A stretch of DNA of 64,000 bases from Cymbomonas tetramitiformis (GCA_001247695.2 LGRX02028782.1:38258-102257); one strand, 5' to 3'. Shown: positions 32,271 through 41,902, counted from the stretch's first letter. Notes: generated by a model not told the origin, from the sequence alone. Numbers and translations: made by a program.

Positions 32271-33746
32271 GTGCAGACTGGCTTGCGGGAGTTGTTGCCG
32301 GAGGGGCCTTTTCGGGACAGTCGGCTAGTGGTGGACTACCGCCAGCTGAATCAGTTTTTCCTTCAGCCCACAGACTATCGAGACTTGGAGCTGTCACCAC
32401 CCGGGTCATCCCGGATATATCAGGACTCACTAGCCGACCGGCAGAATCGGTTGAAGGCTTGGCAGTGGAGCAGTCCGAAGGGTGCGAGAACGGTGGAGTT
32501 CGTATTCCACAGGATACACAGACTGGCGCGCGGAACAATAACGAAGCCCGTCCGGGCCAAGCTGGTCAAACTGGCTGAGGAGTCACGTCGAGTACACGAG
32601 GGAAGGATACACCAAACGAAGCATCGGCAGCGAAGACGGTATGACCTGGATCAGACCATTGTAAAAGGGTACGCTAATCACCTGGAGAACGAGGCGGCAG
32701 AGGCGTGGGCAGAACTATCTCCGAAGGAACAGCTGCGGGCGGTACGCCGAGAGAGTGGACCCAATGCGAAGGTGTCGAAGGGATCCTGGAAGGCAGTGGG
32801 GATGCAGCGAGTACGTACTCGGCAGCAGCGAGCGGCATCCGTTATCCAAGCGGCATATAGACGATGGAAGCAGCCCCCGATTTCTCCTACCCCAGTAACT
32901 GTTCCCTCACGTTCGATATGGGCACGAGCTCTAGCCACGGTGCGACAGGCAGGGAAGGCAGTATACGCAGCCACAGTGGGACGCTGGACAGCAGCAATCA
33001 GCCCGGTGGCGATAGAGGGCGTTACGCCACCCTGCAAGATGGCGACATTGACAGCAGTCCAGCTCTTGGAGGCAACGGAGCCGCTAGGAACTCCCTCAGT
33101 AGCATCATCTGAGCCAGCGACGGGGAGTGACAGTGCTAGTCCATCTGTAGTGGATTTCGTGAAGGACGTAGATGCAGTGGCGGATAAAGTACTGAAGTGT
33201 GAGCACCTGAGCGTGAAGGGTCACGTACAGTGGGAATTGCGGTCGCTCGGCTCCCAGCTGACAGGCACCCTGGCAGCAGTCAGTGACGAGGAGGGCCCTC
33301 TGCTCTTGGTGTTCTATGCGTACTTGGGAAAACATCTGGTCAAGGTGTTGGTGGATTCCGGGGCCTCGGACAACTTCATATCGGAGAAAAGTGCCCTGAA
33401 GTTTCAGTTGACGACGCGGGCAAGTTCTCCAATGAGGGTCACCCTGGCTGACGGTTCAGTCAAGACAGCGGGAGCAGTGGCGTACACGAAGTTCAAAGCC
33501 CACACCCGAGCAGGAAAGGACTACGTGGAGAACAAGATGGAGCTGCGGGTCCTGCCCTTGGGTATACAGGTGGATGTGGTGCTCGGAGGCAAGTGGCTAC
33601 GCAGCCTGTCGCCGGTGACATTGGATTATGCTGGAAACGGGGCCATCTCCTTCTGTACGAGTAGGAAAGGTGGAGGGTCCCAGTCAGTCACCCTGGAAGG
33701 CTGCACCCCAGGGGTACGCACGTCGGGGAAGAAGGGGCAGAGCTAG
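32271..33746 (+). CDS. Pol N-terminal region with retroviral-type aspartic protease
   Basis: A 491-residue frame. It begins with a displaced copy of an RT motif (RLVVDYRQLNQ at 32322-32354), then a basic Arg-rich region holding an IQ-like helix. The aspartic protease follows: active site VLVDSGASDNFIS near 33345-33380 and the downstream VVLGGKWLRSL block near 33575. The protease matures the polyprotein. The frame ends at a TAG (33744-33746) but is in the same phase as the RT frame that follows, so originally protease and RT were one reading frame. DSGA replaces the commoner DTGA, an accepted variant. Confidence 0.8.
   Translation: MQTGLRELLPEGPFRDSRLVVDYRQLNQFFLQPTDYRDLELSPPGSSRIYQDSLADRQNRLKAWQWSSPKGARTVEFVFHRIHRLARGTITKPVRAKLVKLAEESRRVHEGRIHQTKHRQRRRYDLDQTIVKGYANHLENEAAEAWAELSPKEQLRAVRRESGPNAKVSKGSWKAVGMQRVRTRQQRAASVIQAAYRRWKQPPISPTPVTVPSRSIWARALATVRQAGKAVYAATVGRWTAAISPVAIEGVTPPCKMATLTAVQLLEATEPLGTPSVASSEPATGSDSASPSVVDFVKDVDAVADKVLKCEHLSVKGHVQWELRSLGSQLTGTLAAVSDEEGPLLLVFYAYLGKHLVKVLVDSGASDNFISEKSALKFQLTTRASSPMRVTLADGSVKTAGAVAYTKFKAHTRAGKDYVENKMELRVLPLGIQVDVVLGGKWLRSLSPVTLDYAGNGAISFCTSRKGGGSQSVTLEGCTPGVRTSGKKGQS
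32322..32354 (+). repeat. 33-bp exact duplicate of an RT motif
   Basis: Identical to 34320-34352 and in the same reading phase. Both encode RLVVDYRQLNQ, a conserved RT block. The upstream copy lies outside any RT fold. Confidence 0.95.
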
Positions 33747-33761
33747 GCCCTGATTGACGAG

Positions 33762-36700
33762 GTGTTCCTGACTGCGGTACAGCTGAAACAGCACTTGGTA
33801 CATGCGGAAACGCGGCGACTAGCGGGAGAAGAGGACTGCGACCCTGCATGGCTTATGATGGCAGTACGAGGCAGTGCACCCGAACCTGAGTCCGCGTTTG
33901 CATGTGTGGCCTTTGGAGATGCGGCAGAGGGAGAGTCCGCGGTTATATGTGTGGCCACTGGAGATGTGGCAGAGGGAGAGGTCATCAGCGAGAACCAGGA
34001 TTCACGAGATGCGAAGGTGTCGCAGACCTGGAAGCAGCGATTTGACGCCTTCTTCACAGATTTCCCCCAGCAGTTGACTACCGCGCTACCAGGGATAGCT
34101 GGGCTACGACATGACAAATGTGATGAGGCAGAGGTGAATCTTAAGCCAGATGCCTCGGGACCTCCCTGCAAACGTCCATACAAGCAGTCATCTGAGGCAG
34201 CGAGGCAAATTCGGGATCGTCTCGAGGTGCTCGTGGGGAAAGGATATATACGTCCATCGAGCAGCCCATATGCAGCCCCATGTCTAATGGTACCCAAACC
34301 AGGGGATCCTAAGACGCTGCGGCTAGTGGTGGACTACCGCCAGCTGAATCAGCAGACTGTGCGGGATAGATACCCTTTACCCGACATACAACTGATGTTC
34401 GACGAGATGCAGGGAGCAGCCTACTTCTCCTCTTTCGACGCAGTGGACGGGTTCTGGCAGGTGCCTATGGCGGAGAAGGACATAGAGAAGACGGCGTTCA
34501 CGACACAGATGGGTGCGTATGAGTGGCTAGTCATGCCACAGGGGCTCCAGAACTCCCCGGCGCAGTATCAGCGACGTATGCAACGGGCACTGGGCCACTT
34601 GCCGTTCGTGAGGATCTTCATTGACGACGTGATTATCTTCAGCAAAACCGTCGAGGAACACTACGCAAATGTGAAGCGCTTTCTGGAAACGTGTAAGGAG
34701 AAGGGGGTCTACCTTAAGGCCTCCAAGGCTCAGATAGGGCCGAAGAAAAGCCTGCGATTTCTTGGCCACACCCTCTCTTCCAAGGGTTGTCAGCCGCAGC
34801 ATGACAAGGTGGCATCCATCAGGACCTGGCCTCAGTTGCAGACGGTGACCCAGGTGCGTCAGTTCTTGGGACTGGCAGGGTATTATCGTCGGTTCGTACA
34901 TCACTTCTCGGAGATCGCCAAGCCGCTGACGGCGCTCACGAAGACGGACGAGCCGTGGCAGTGGGGAGAGCAGCAGCAGTGGGCTTTTGACGAGCTCAAG
35001 GAGGCCCTATCTTCGGCACCGGTGTTGGCACTACCTGATGTAAAGAAGGCAGCCGATGGGTCAGCACCATTTCTGGTACAGGCGGACGCGAGCGGTGTAG
35101 CCTTGGGGGGTGTACTTATGCAGGACACGGGCGACGGCATGCAGGTGATAGCCTACGACAGTCGGCAGTTCTCGGCGGCCGAGCAGAACTATCACACCGG
35201 AGAAAGGGAACTGTGTGCACTACATCATTGCACCACAGTAACCTGGCGGCACTATCTCTGTTTTTCTGAGTTTCGACTGCAAGGCGATCACCGACCGCTG
35301 GAGTGGCTGATGTCTCCCGGGAGAGAGCTGAGCAGGCGGCAGGCGAGGTGGTATATGGACCTGGTAGAGGTAGGAGTACCGCGCATGGAGTACGTGAAGG
35401 GTGCATTATTACTGGTATCCGATGCCCTTTCCCGCCGACCGGATTATGTGACCTTATCACCACGAGCAGGCTTGGTAGAGTCAGGGGTAGTAGATGGGAA
35501 GACGGATCGGCCAGCGGGCTTGGTACTGAACGCGGCGGAGGCAGCCGGTGACTTTGGCGATGAGCCACCTGTGCCAGTGCCGGCATGGCTAGCAACGGTG
35601 GAAGCCTGGGTTGACGGAGTCTTGACGCTGCAGATGGCAGAACAGGCTCAGGACAGGGCGTCCCAGCATCGGAGCAAGGGTACCAAGGGAACAATAGCCC
35701 CCATACAGCAGCAGCAGAAGTCATCACAGCAGCAGCAGGGTTTGAGGGTACGCCGCGAGGTGTTCGAGCGCCTGCAACGTCAGTTCGGTGAATTCGATGT
35801 CGATGCGAATTGTGAACAGGGGGGGAGCAATCGTTTGGTGGAACAGTACTGGACGAATTGTCTCGATGAGAAGTGGCGCGGAAGACATGTTCGGTGCAGT
35901 CTATCCAGCTCAGGGGATCATCCCAGTGTGGAGGCAGTACTGCGCAAATATGTTGATGAGTGGCGTGCAAATCCATCACATGCATCGGCGGTATTCCTGT
36001 TGCCGGATGTGCAGGCTCGGCTTCCGCAATGGCGCAGATTTTTTCGGATGACAGGCATGCGTCTAGTAGAAGTGATACCCACGACGGATGATAGTGGGGC
36101 GGCCACCCAGCTGTATGAGAGCACCGGGGGGGTCCTGCAAAACCTATCCGGACCAGTGTTGGTGGTATACGCACCGCCCTCTCGCCAACAGGTGCCCCGC
36201 AACCGCTACCCACGGGTCCTGCCACCAGTGATACGGCAGGGAGAGGTGGCAAAGGTGCGGGATGCAGCGGAGCCGCCCACGGACTCCAAGTTTCTGGAGG
36301 CTCTGCACGACGAGTATGCGCGAGAAGGGCCACTGCGGCAGCTGCGTGAACAAGTTTTGGCGGCACCACACCGGACCACCAAGGACTTCCGCGTCATTGG
36401 AGAGGTGCTTTGGAGGGTGGCGGCAGGGCGCTACCAGCTGGTGCTGGGGGAGGACTCGCCTCTGCGGGAGGTAATTTTCTGGGAAGCACACGACTCAGCG
36501 GCAGCAGGTCACACGGGGCGAGAAAAGACGCTTGAGCGGGTGCTGCGCAGGTTCTGGTGGGAAAACGCGGCGGAAGACGTTGCTGGGTGGGTCACTTCCT
36601 GCCCAACCTGTCAGGCGGTGCGACCACGGGCGGCGTTCCCGGATGGGTTGCTCAACCCGCACTCCATACCCCTCAGGAATTGGCAGGAGGTGGGAGTCGA

Positions 36701-37775
36701 CTTCGTTACAGGTCTACCCCTTACGCAACAGGGGAATGATGCCTTTATCGCCTTCACCTGCAAACTGAGCAAAATGGTGCACGTGGTGCCCATGAACTTC
36801 GGCGACAGCTCGGCGCAGACAGTGGCACGAATCTACTTCGATGTGATCTGGAGACAGCATGGGGTCCCCATGAAGATCGTGTGCGACCGGGATCCGAGAT
36901 TTCAGGATGCATTCTGGAAAGAACTCATGCGGCTGATGGGGGTGCGGGTAGCTTCTACAACTCCCTACAATCCGCGATCGGATGGGCAGGCGGAGCACAC
37001 CAATCGAGTGATTGAAGACATGTTACGTTCTTTCGTGGGGGCGAATCCAGGGGATTGGGACCTGTACGCGACCAACGTGGAGTTCGCCATTAATGACTCC
37101 CGTAGTGATGTCACTGGTTTCACCCCGTTTGAGCTATGTTACGGTGTGTCGCCGATGTTTCAGTTGGACATGTTCCTGGAGGCCGCAGCACACCCCAGCT
37201 CCGCGCGACGGAAAGGGGGGGTAGGCACGGCCCATGAGATGACCTCTCGATTTTCGTCGCAGTTGCGGGACGCACGGAGCAGGCTGGAGCTGGCGCAGCA
37301 ACGGCAGCGGGAGCAGTTCGACAAACGCCATACAGATCGAGAGTACGCGGTAGGCGACTTGGTGTGGGTCGACGCCCGACATCTGACGGAGAAGCTGATG
37401 GACCGACAGCTGTGTCGCAAGCTGGCGAAACGGTGGCATGGACCCCTGGCGGTAACGGAACGGTTCCACAGTGATCTGCAGGCGGCACTACCAGAGGCAG
37501 ATCGCGGCGCACCAGTGGCGTACAGGTTGGCACTTCCAGCACATTGGCGGGTGCATGGCGTATTTGCACAGCATCGTCTTAAGCCCTTCGTGCATGGTGC
37601 CAAGGCATTTGCATCCAGGCAACAGGTGCCCATACCCGACCCTGTGGTGGTAGATGGTCAGGCAGAGGCTCACGTAGAGAAGATTCTGGCTCACCGGGTA
37701 CGGCGGGTACGAGGGAAGGCAGTAGAGGAGTGGAAGGTGCGTTGGACAGGGTATTCGGCGGCGCATGATCAGTGA
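33762..37775 (+). CDS. Ty3/gypsy Pol: RT, RNase H, degenerate Dam-like domain, integrase, chromodomain
   Basis: A 1,337-residue polyprotein. RT has RLVVDYRQLNQ and FIDD (34617-34628). RNase H has VQADASGVALGG and the ERELCAL block. Between RNase H and integrase (about 35745-36180) is a segment with FGEFDVDANCEQ...N, the layout of Dam-like methylases, but the expected NPPF reads as CSLSS, so it is probably inactive. Integrase has the His-His-Cys-Cys finger (H...H...CPTC near 36490-36620) and a complete DDE triad (GVDFVTG, VCDRDPRF, DGQAEHTNR). A chromodomain starts near 37665 (VEKILAHRV, WKVRWTGY) and is cut by TGA at 37773-37775, where the conserved Trp is expected. The same phase then continues into the methyltransferase. 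Confidence 0.92.
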   Translation: MFLTAVQLKQHLVHAETRRLAGEEDCDPAWLMMAVRGSAPEPESAFACVAFGDAAEGESAVICVATGDVAEGEVISENQDSRDAKVSQTWKQRFDAFFTDFPQQLTTALPGIAGLRHDKCDEAEVNLKPDASGPPCKRPYKQSSEAARQIRDRLEVLVGKGYIRPSSSPYAAPCLMVPKPGDPKTLRLVVDYRQLNQQTVRDRYPLPDIQLMFDEMQGAAYFSSFDAVDGFWQVPMAEKDIEKTAFTTQMGAYEWLVMPQGLQNSPAQYQRRMQRALGHLPFVRIFIDDVIIFSKTVEEHYANVKRFLETCKEKGVYLKASKAQIGPKKSLRFLGHTLSSKGCQPQHDKVASIRTWPQLQTVTQVRQFLGLAGYYRRFVHHFSEIAKPLTALTKTDEPWQWGEQQQWAFDELKEALSSAPVLALPDVKKAADGSAPFLVQADASGVALGGVLMQDTGDGMQVIAYDSRQFSAAEQNYHTGERELCALHHCTTVTWRHYLCFSEFRLQGDHRPLEWLMSPGRELSRRQARWYMDLVEVGVPRMEYVKGALLLVSDALSRRPDYVTLSPRAGLVESGVVDGKTDRPAGLVLNAAEAAGDFGDEPPVPVPAWLATVEAWVDGVLTLQMAEQAQDRASQHRSKGTKGTIAPIQQQQKSSQQQQGLRVRREVFERLQRQFGEFDVDANCEQGGSNRLVEQYWTNCLDEKWRGRHVRCSLSSSGDHPSVEAVLRKYVDEWRANPSHASAVFLLPDVQARLPQWRRFFRMTGMRLVEVIPTTDDSGAATQLYESTGGVLQNLSGPVLVVYAPPSRQQVPRNRYPRVLPPVIRQGEVAKVRDAAEPPTDSKFLEALHDEYAREGPLRQLREQVLAAPHRTTKDFRVIGEVLWRVAAGRYQLVLGEDSPLREVIFWEAHDSAAAGHTGREKTLERVLRRFWWENAAEDVAGWVTSCPTCQAVRPRAAFPDGLLNPHSIPLRNWQEVGVDFVTGLPLTQQGNDAFIAFTCKLSKMVHVVPMNFGDSSAQTVARIYFDVIWRQHGVPMKIVCDRDPRFQDAFWKELMRLMGVRVASTTPYNPRSDGQAEHTNRVIEDMLRSFVGANPGDWDLYATNVEFAINDSRSDVTGFTPFELCYGVSPMFQLDMFLEAAAHPSSARRKGGVGTAHEMTSRFSSQLRDARSRLELAQQRQREQFDKRHTDREYAVGDLVWVDARHLTEKLMDRQLCRKLAKRWHGPLAVTERFHSDLQAALPEADRGAPVAYRLALPAHWRVHGVFAQHRLKPFVHGAKAFASRQQVPIPDPVVVDGQAEAHVEKILAHRVRRVRGKAVEEWKVRWTGYSAAHDQ

Positions 37776-37790
37776 CGATCACGGGATAAG

Positions 37791-38763
37791 ATGGACAGGG
37801 GTGCAGAGAATCAACAGCTGAAGGAGTTCGAGACGCGAAGGCTGAAACAGCAGGCTGAGGTAATGGATGCGGCTAGACACGGGATTCAGAGGCGCGAGCG
37901 CAGAGACCCTACACCGGCTGAGTTGCAGGCATTAGAAGGCGTTACTCTAGCACAGCTGATGGAACACCCTTGTGACGCCCCGGAACCGGAGACCCCGGAA
38001 ATGTGCTGTCTGCCGTGGGAACGCTTGGAACTAATGGAGGACGGAAGCCTAGCGATAGTCACACAGTTGCAGGATGACAAGGAGGGGCGACCTGTGAGGA
38101 TGTTGGTTCTGTTCAACGGCACTGGATCAGTGGAGGGAGGATTTACACAATGCTTCCCGGAGGCGTCAGTAGTGACTTTAGATCTTGATCCGCGGTGGCA
38201 ACCTACACACTTGACTGCTATAGAGGACTGGGATCCCACACAGTATCCACCAGGGTTTTTCGACGTCATATGGGCCAGCCCCCCATGCACCCAGTACAGT
38301 CAGGCGCGAACCACAGGAGGACCGCCGGATTTGGCGGCTGCCGATCGGTGTGTACAGCGAACGCTCGACATCATAGAGTATCTGAAGCCGGAACACTGGT
38401 TCCTGGAAAACCCCACAGGACGCTACCCTAACGCCTTGCGCATGCGACCCCTGATGAGTGAATTGCCACCACCATTGTTCTGTACATATTGCAAATACGG
38501 GAAACAGTATAGGAAGCCTACCTGTATCTGGACCAGTTCCCCACCGGAGCAACCCCTCTTGCAATGTACCTCAGAAACTCCCTGCATCTGTAAATGGGCT
38601 ATCTACTGACGGGCATCCTGATACTGCTGAGATAGGGCCCCATCCCGGACAGGAAGGTGCGAGCAATGCACGGGCAGTATACCCAATACCAACCCCCTTG
38701 CTACACCATCTGTTCCATCATCTGACCTTCGCCACTCCGACGACCAATAAGGACCCGCAGTAG
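37791..38763 (+). CDS. Phage-like cytosine-C5 DNA methyltransferase domain at the end of Pol
   Basis: In the same phase as Pol, separated only by TGA at 37773-37775. It begins with the rest of the chromodomain helix, then a C5-methyltransferase-like fold: SAM-binding motif LVLFNGTGSVEGGF, acidic LDLDPRW, catalytic motif ASPPCTQYS at 38274-38297 with the nucleophile Cys, and motif VI FLENPTGR. The spacing and the ASPPCT.YS/ENP pairing resemble methyltransferases of bacteriophages and large DNA viruses more than plant DNMTs. The first phase stops at 38607-38609. The adjacent phase carries a fitting C-terminus (NARAVYPIPTPLLHHLFHHL) to 38763, so one indel near 38570-38600 is likely. It may methylate the element's own DNA; that is inference. 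Confidence 0.85.
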
Positions 38764-38975
38764 CGGAAAGGGACCGACCCGAGGACGAAGGGGCGCCGAA
38801 CCCGAGAACCGTGCATCATAAAATAACTCTGTCACGATTGTGCTCAAGGGGAGACGCAGCCTGCCGCGAAGCAATAGGAAGCTGCGGAGCAGAAACGAAG
38901 AGAAGACCCGCGAATGCGGAAGGGGACCGACCCGAGGACGAAGGGGCGCCAACCCGAGAACCGCGCATCATAACT
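38764..38975 (+). repeat. Direct repeats in the 3' untranslated region
   Basis: GGGACCGACCCGAGGACGAA and its flanks occur twice (about 38764-38822 and 38918-38972), separated by some 95 bases. No gene. A polypurine tract follows at 39028. Confidence 0.85.
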
Positions 38976-39027
38976 GCATACAATAGAATCATATGTAACT
39001 CGGTGGATCAGGCGATAGCCACCGCTT

Positions 39028-39425
39028 AAGGGGGGAGGAGTTGTGCCAGGAGGTATTTATAGATCCTACATGACATGATGACGAACCGATTCGAATGTAC
39101 ATTAGGCGGGAATATACAGACGAATCGAATATCGACGTCTGTTGAAGCAACGATAAAAGGGAAGCCGACGGCTGTCGGCTTAGCCAGTTTACTCTTGATA
39201 CAGACCTACAGTTCTAACACAACTAACACCGATTATCGTACATTACCCTATGTATACATTCTCAAGTATAGCCCATAATACACAATGATATGCTCCTATC
39301 TCATCCATAGACACTATATCCATCCACTCTCGTAATCTGATAGATGCATGTACCGTCATCAGTGTCCTCACGGATAAGCTAGTACATATTCAGTGTAATC
39401 ATAATACCCGACCGTCATTCAGTAG
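39028..39425 (+). repeat. Polypurine tract and probable 3' LTR
   Basis: AAGGGGGGAGGAG at 39028-39040 is a typical plus-strand primer. TGTGCCAGG at 39042 would be the LTR start. About 380 bases of AT-rich sequence without genes follow up to the inverted neighbour. The other LTR was not found, so the call rests on position. Confidence 0.5.
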
Positions 39426-40526
39426 CTATGCCTTGTACCGACCCGGTGCACAGCACGCCGCCGTGGGCTGCAGCTCAGCGCTGCTGGGGCAGCACGCCGC
39501 CGTGAGCTGCAGCTCAGCGCTGCTGGGGTAGCACGCCGCCGTGGGCTGCAGCTCAGCGCTGCTGGGGCAGCACGCCGCCGTGGGCTGCAGCTCAGCGCTG
39601 CTGGGGCAGCACGCCGCAATGGGCTGCAGATCAGCGCTGCTGGGGCAGCACGCCGCCGTGGGCTGCAGCTCAGCGCTGCTGGGGCAGCATGCCGCCGTGG
39701 GCTGCAGCTCAGCGCTGCTGGGGTAGCACGCCGCCGTGGGCTGCAGCTCAGCGCTGCTGGGGTAGCACGCCGCCGTGGGCTGCAGCTCAGCGCTGCTGGG
39801 ACAGCACGCCGCTGTGGGCTGTAGCTCAGCGCTGCTGGGGCAGCACGCCGCCGTGGGCTGCAGCTCAGCGCTGCTGGGGCAGCACGCCGCCGTGGACTGC
39901 AGCTCAGCGCTGCTGGGGCAGCACGCCGCTGTGGGCTGCAGCTCAGCGCTGCTGGGGCAGCACGCCGCCGTGGGCTGCAGCTCAGCGCTCACCAGCTTGT
40001 GCCACAACTGTTTGTTCAACAAGAGGTCAAACCGCTCCCGCTGCCGCTGCCGCATCAGCTCCAGTCTCATTTGTGCGTCCCGCAATTGCGACGAAAACCG
40101 GGAGGTCATCTCATGAGCCGTACTCACCCCCCCTTTCCGTCGCGTGGAGTCGGGATGTGCTGCTACCTCTAGAAACATACCCTGACGCGGCATAGCTGAC
40201 ACCCCATAACAGATCTCGCGGCATACCTTCGAACCCTGCGGCTGCTGTAGCCACTCATGTTGATGTTGCTGTTGTTGCTGCTGCTGCCGCCGCTGCTGTT
40301 GCGGTTGTTGTGACTGCTGCTGCGGCTGCGAAGACTGCTGCTGTCGAAGAGGTCTTTGTCCGTTACAGGCTAAACTGTGGGGTCGATGCTGCTGATGCTG
40401 CTGTTGCGGCTGCTCCTGCTCCTGCCGCCACTGCCACTGTGCCGCCTCTTGCTGCTGCTGCTTCACCATATGCGATACCACTTCCGCGCAATGTCGAAGT
40501 ACTGCCACACACGACTCTCCTCTCAC
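39426..40526 (-). CDS. Gln-rich / 13-residue-repeat protein with integrase remnant
   Basis: A chimera. The N-terminal part is Gln-rich (CAG/CTG runs at 40260-40460). The middle (about 40009-40215) is a clear copy of the Ty3 integrase C-terminal segment: RRKGGV.TAHEMTSRFSSQL is shared with 37205-37265. The C-terminal half is about 13 tandem copies of a 39-bp unit encoding SSAELQPTAACCP. The fusion is probably produced by repeat growth inside a dead element. It is unlikely to be a working protein. Confidence 0.5.
   Translation of the reverse strand: MRGESCVAVLRHCAEVVSHMVKQQQQEAAQWQWRQEQEQPQQQHQQHRPHSLACNGQRPLRQQQSSQPQQQSQQPQQQRRQQQQQQQHQHEWLQQPQGSKVCREICYGVSAMPRQGMFLEVAAHPDSTRRKGGVSTAHEMTSRFSSQLRDAQMRLELMRQRQRERFDLLLNKQLWHKLVSAELQPTAACCPSSAELQPTAACCPSSAELQSTAACCPSSAELQPTAACCPSSAELQPTAACCPSSAELQPTAACYPSSAELQPTAACYPSSAELQPTAACCPSSAELQPTAACCPSSADLQPIAACCPSSAELQPTAACCPSSAELQPTAACYPSSAELQLTAACCPSSAELQPTAACCAPGRYKA
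39470..39990 (-). repeat. 39-bp minisatellite
   Basis: About 13 near-identical units with the core GCTGCTGGGGCAGCACGCCG, period 39 bp, in frame. Not a CRISPR: units abut with no unique spacers. Confidence 0.95.
40009..40215 (-). pseudogene. Integrase C-terminal fragment of the Ty3 family
   Basis: Collinear with the region coding YGVSPM...QREQFD at 37138-37322 of the complete element, with about 80 percent amino-acid agreement by eye. It is flanked by Gln-rich and 39-bp repeat sequence. Confidence 0.85.
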
Positions 40527-40794
40527 TTACACATCTGCAGTGGCATCCAAGGTCTTGCAACGGCCTGCAGTCCGACTGCCACATGACAATTGTGTGCCTA
40601 CCGGCGGGGTCGAGCTTGCAGTGTCTACACTCGGTGTTGGACCCCAAGCCCAATAGATGTACCAGAGCCGGTCAACATCTACGCTTGGGAATCCTCCGAT
40701 CGCAGTATGCTGTTGTGCGTCTATGAGCTCCGTCTCTGATGTCAACAACCGTAACTGCAGGTATCAAATATATCCGTATCCGCCAAGATCCCGC

Positions 40795-41290
40795 TGGGTG
40801 TGTGGGTGTGGGCCACTGCTGCCTCACCAAGCGTGTGCATGTGAGCCACTGCCGCCTTACCGGGCGTGTGCACGCGGGCCATTGCTGGCTTGCCGGGCGT
40901 GTGCACACGGGATACTGCTGCCTCACCAAGTGTGTGCATGTGCGCCACTGCCGCCTTATCGGGTGTGTGCGTGTGAACTGCTGCCTCACCAAGCGCGTGC
41001 ATGAGAGCCACCGCTACCTCACCGGGCGTGTGCGTGTGGGCTACTACCGTCTCGCCAGGCGTGTACATGTGAGCCACTGCTGCCTCGCCAGGCGTGTGCA
41101 TGCGAGCCACTGCTGCCTCACCGGGCGTGTGCGTGTGGGCTACTACCGTCTCGCCAGGCGTGTGTATGTGAGCCACTACTGCCTTGCCGGGCGTGTGCAC
41201 ACGGAATGCTGCTGCCTCACCAAGTGTATGCATGAGAGCCACTGCCGCTTCGCCGGGCGCGTGCGTGTGGGCTATTGCTGCATCAGCCAA
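40795..41290 (-). repeat. 33-bp minisatellite
   Basis: About 15 units encoding variants of HTPGEAAVAHM on the minus strand (period 33 bp); the minus frame 40742-41290 is open throughout. No function evident. Confidence 0.85.
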
Positions 41291-41538
41291 CGCAAAGATA
41301 AAGCTTATTCAATACCAGGTGGGAAGGATGTCATGACAAGATCGCGTCATTGTGACCTGAAATCGCGACCTGACCTCATCAAGGCGTGACACAGGCGTTG
41401 CCACGCTCGTGTCGCCGGCGATTTCTGGCGAAGTCCTGTCCTTCGCTCCCCAGATTCGCTTTTTCCCGCGAAATGCTCTTAAATGCATAAACTGTACTAA
41501 ACTGCTTCCAAAAAAACAACCGCAATCATTTTTTGCGC
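41291..41538. other. Short non-coding stretch before + strand genes
   Basis: No gene seen. The sequence changes here from minisatellite to ordinary composition, probably the left border of a separate insertion. It would contain the promoter of the + gene at 41539. Confidence 0.4.
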
Positions 41539-41847
41539 ATGGCTGTACCGGTGCGTGCCCCCAATCCTGAAGCTGAAGCGGCTCGCCCAGAAAATCCTTT
41601 TACTATTAGACAAACCAGAAATTACGCCGTTCCGCGCATGCGTCATTGGCGCTTAGAGTTTTACTCATTGCGTGAGGCGGACGGTTCACTAGATCTCCCG
41701 GTTGCTTTCAGAGCGCGGCTTCGCCGCTGGATCCCACCCAACAAAGACTGCGGATTCTTTTGGGTCTTTTACAACGCGCATGGTGTACCTAAGTGGACTG
41801 TTCCTGTTGAGAACGACGCCAGCGTGGGGCTCTGGGTTACCGATTAG
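41539..41847 (+). CDS. Small protein of unknown function
   Basis: A 102-residue frame from ATG at 41539 (MAVPVRAPNP). It is aromatic-rich and looks globular (MRHWRLEFYSLREADG, CGFFWVFYNAHGVPKW). No family recognised. Its start resembles that of the leader microproteins at 27351 and 48482 (MAIPVR), including a similar nucleotide context, but the rest differs. Lying upstream of another unknown + frame inside a minisatellite-rich element, it may be the first ORF of an unrecognised transposon. Confidence 0.45.
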   Translation: MAVPVRAPNPEAEAARPENPFTIRQTRNYAVPRMRHWRLEFYSLREADGSLDLPVAFRARLRRWIPPNKDCGFFWVFYNAHGVPKWTVPVENDASVGLWVTD

Positions 41848-41902
41848 CGAGCAGGGTTACGCTTGTACCTAGTCTGTTTTTTTATTTTCCTACTTCAGAG
41901 GC

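Larger units (their letters stand above)
27351..39420 (+). mobile_element. Ty3/gypsy retrotransposon with chromodomain and C5 methyltransferase
   Basis: Leader peptide, Pro-rich ORF, Gag with zinc knuckle, aspartic protease, RT-RNase H, degenerate Dam-like domain, integrase, chromodomain and cytosine methyltransferase all run on the + strand. A polypurine tract AAGGGGGGAGGAG (39028-39040) precedes TGTGCCAGG, the probable start of a 3' LTR. I could not find the matching 5' LTR by eye; the YR element lies just upstream and may have displaced it. The borders given are therefore approximate. Confidence 0.8.

Noticed and set aside
32840..32880. IQ calmodulin-binding motif in the protease-bearing frame
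   Set aside because: Only the IQ and one Arg fit; the required Gly and distal basic residue are out of place.
35116..36369. 417-codon minus-strand frame inside the Ty3 Pol
   Set aside because: Antisense to conserved RNase H and integrase sequence; Pro/Ser/His composition typical of a shadow frame.
39470..39990. Regular 39-bp repeats considered as a CRISPR array
   Set aside because: Units abut without unique spacers, are in frame, and the DNA is eukaryotic.
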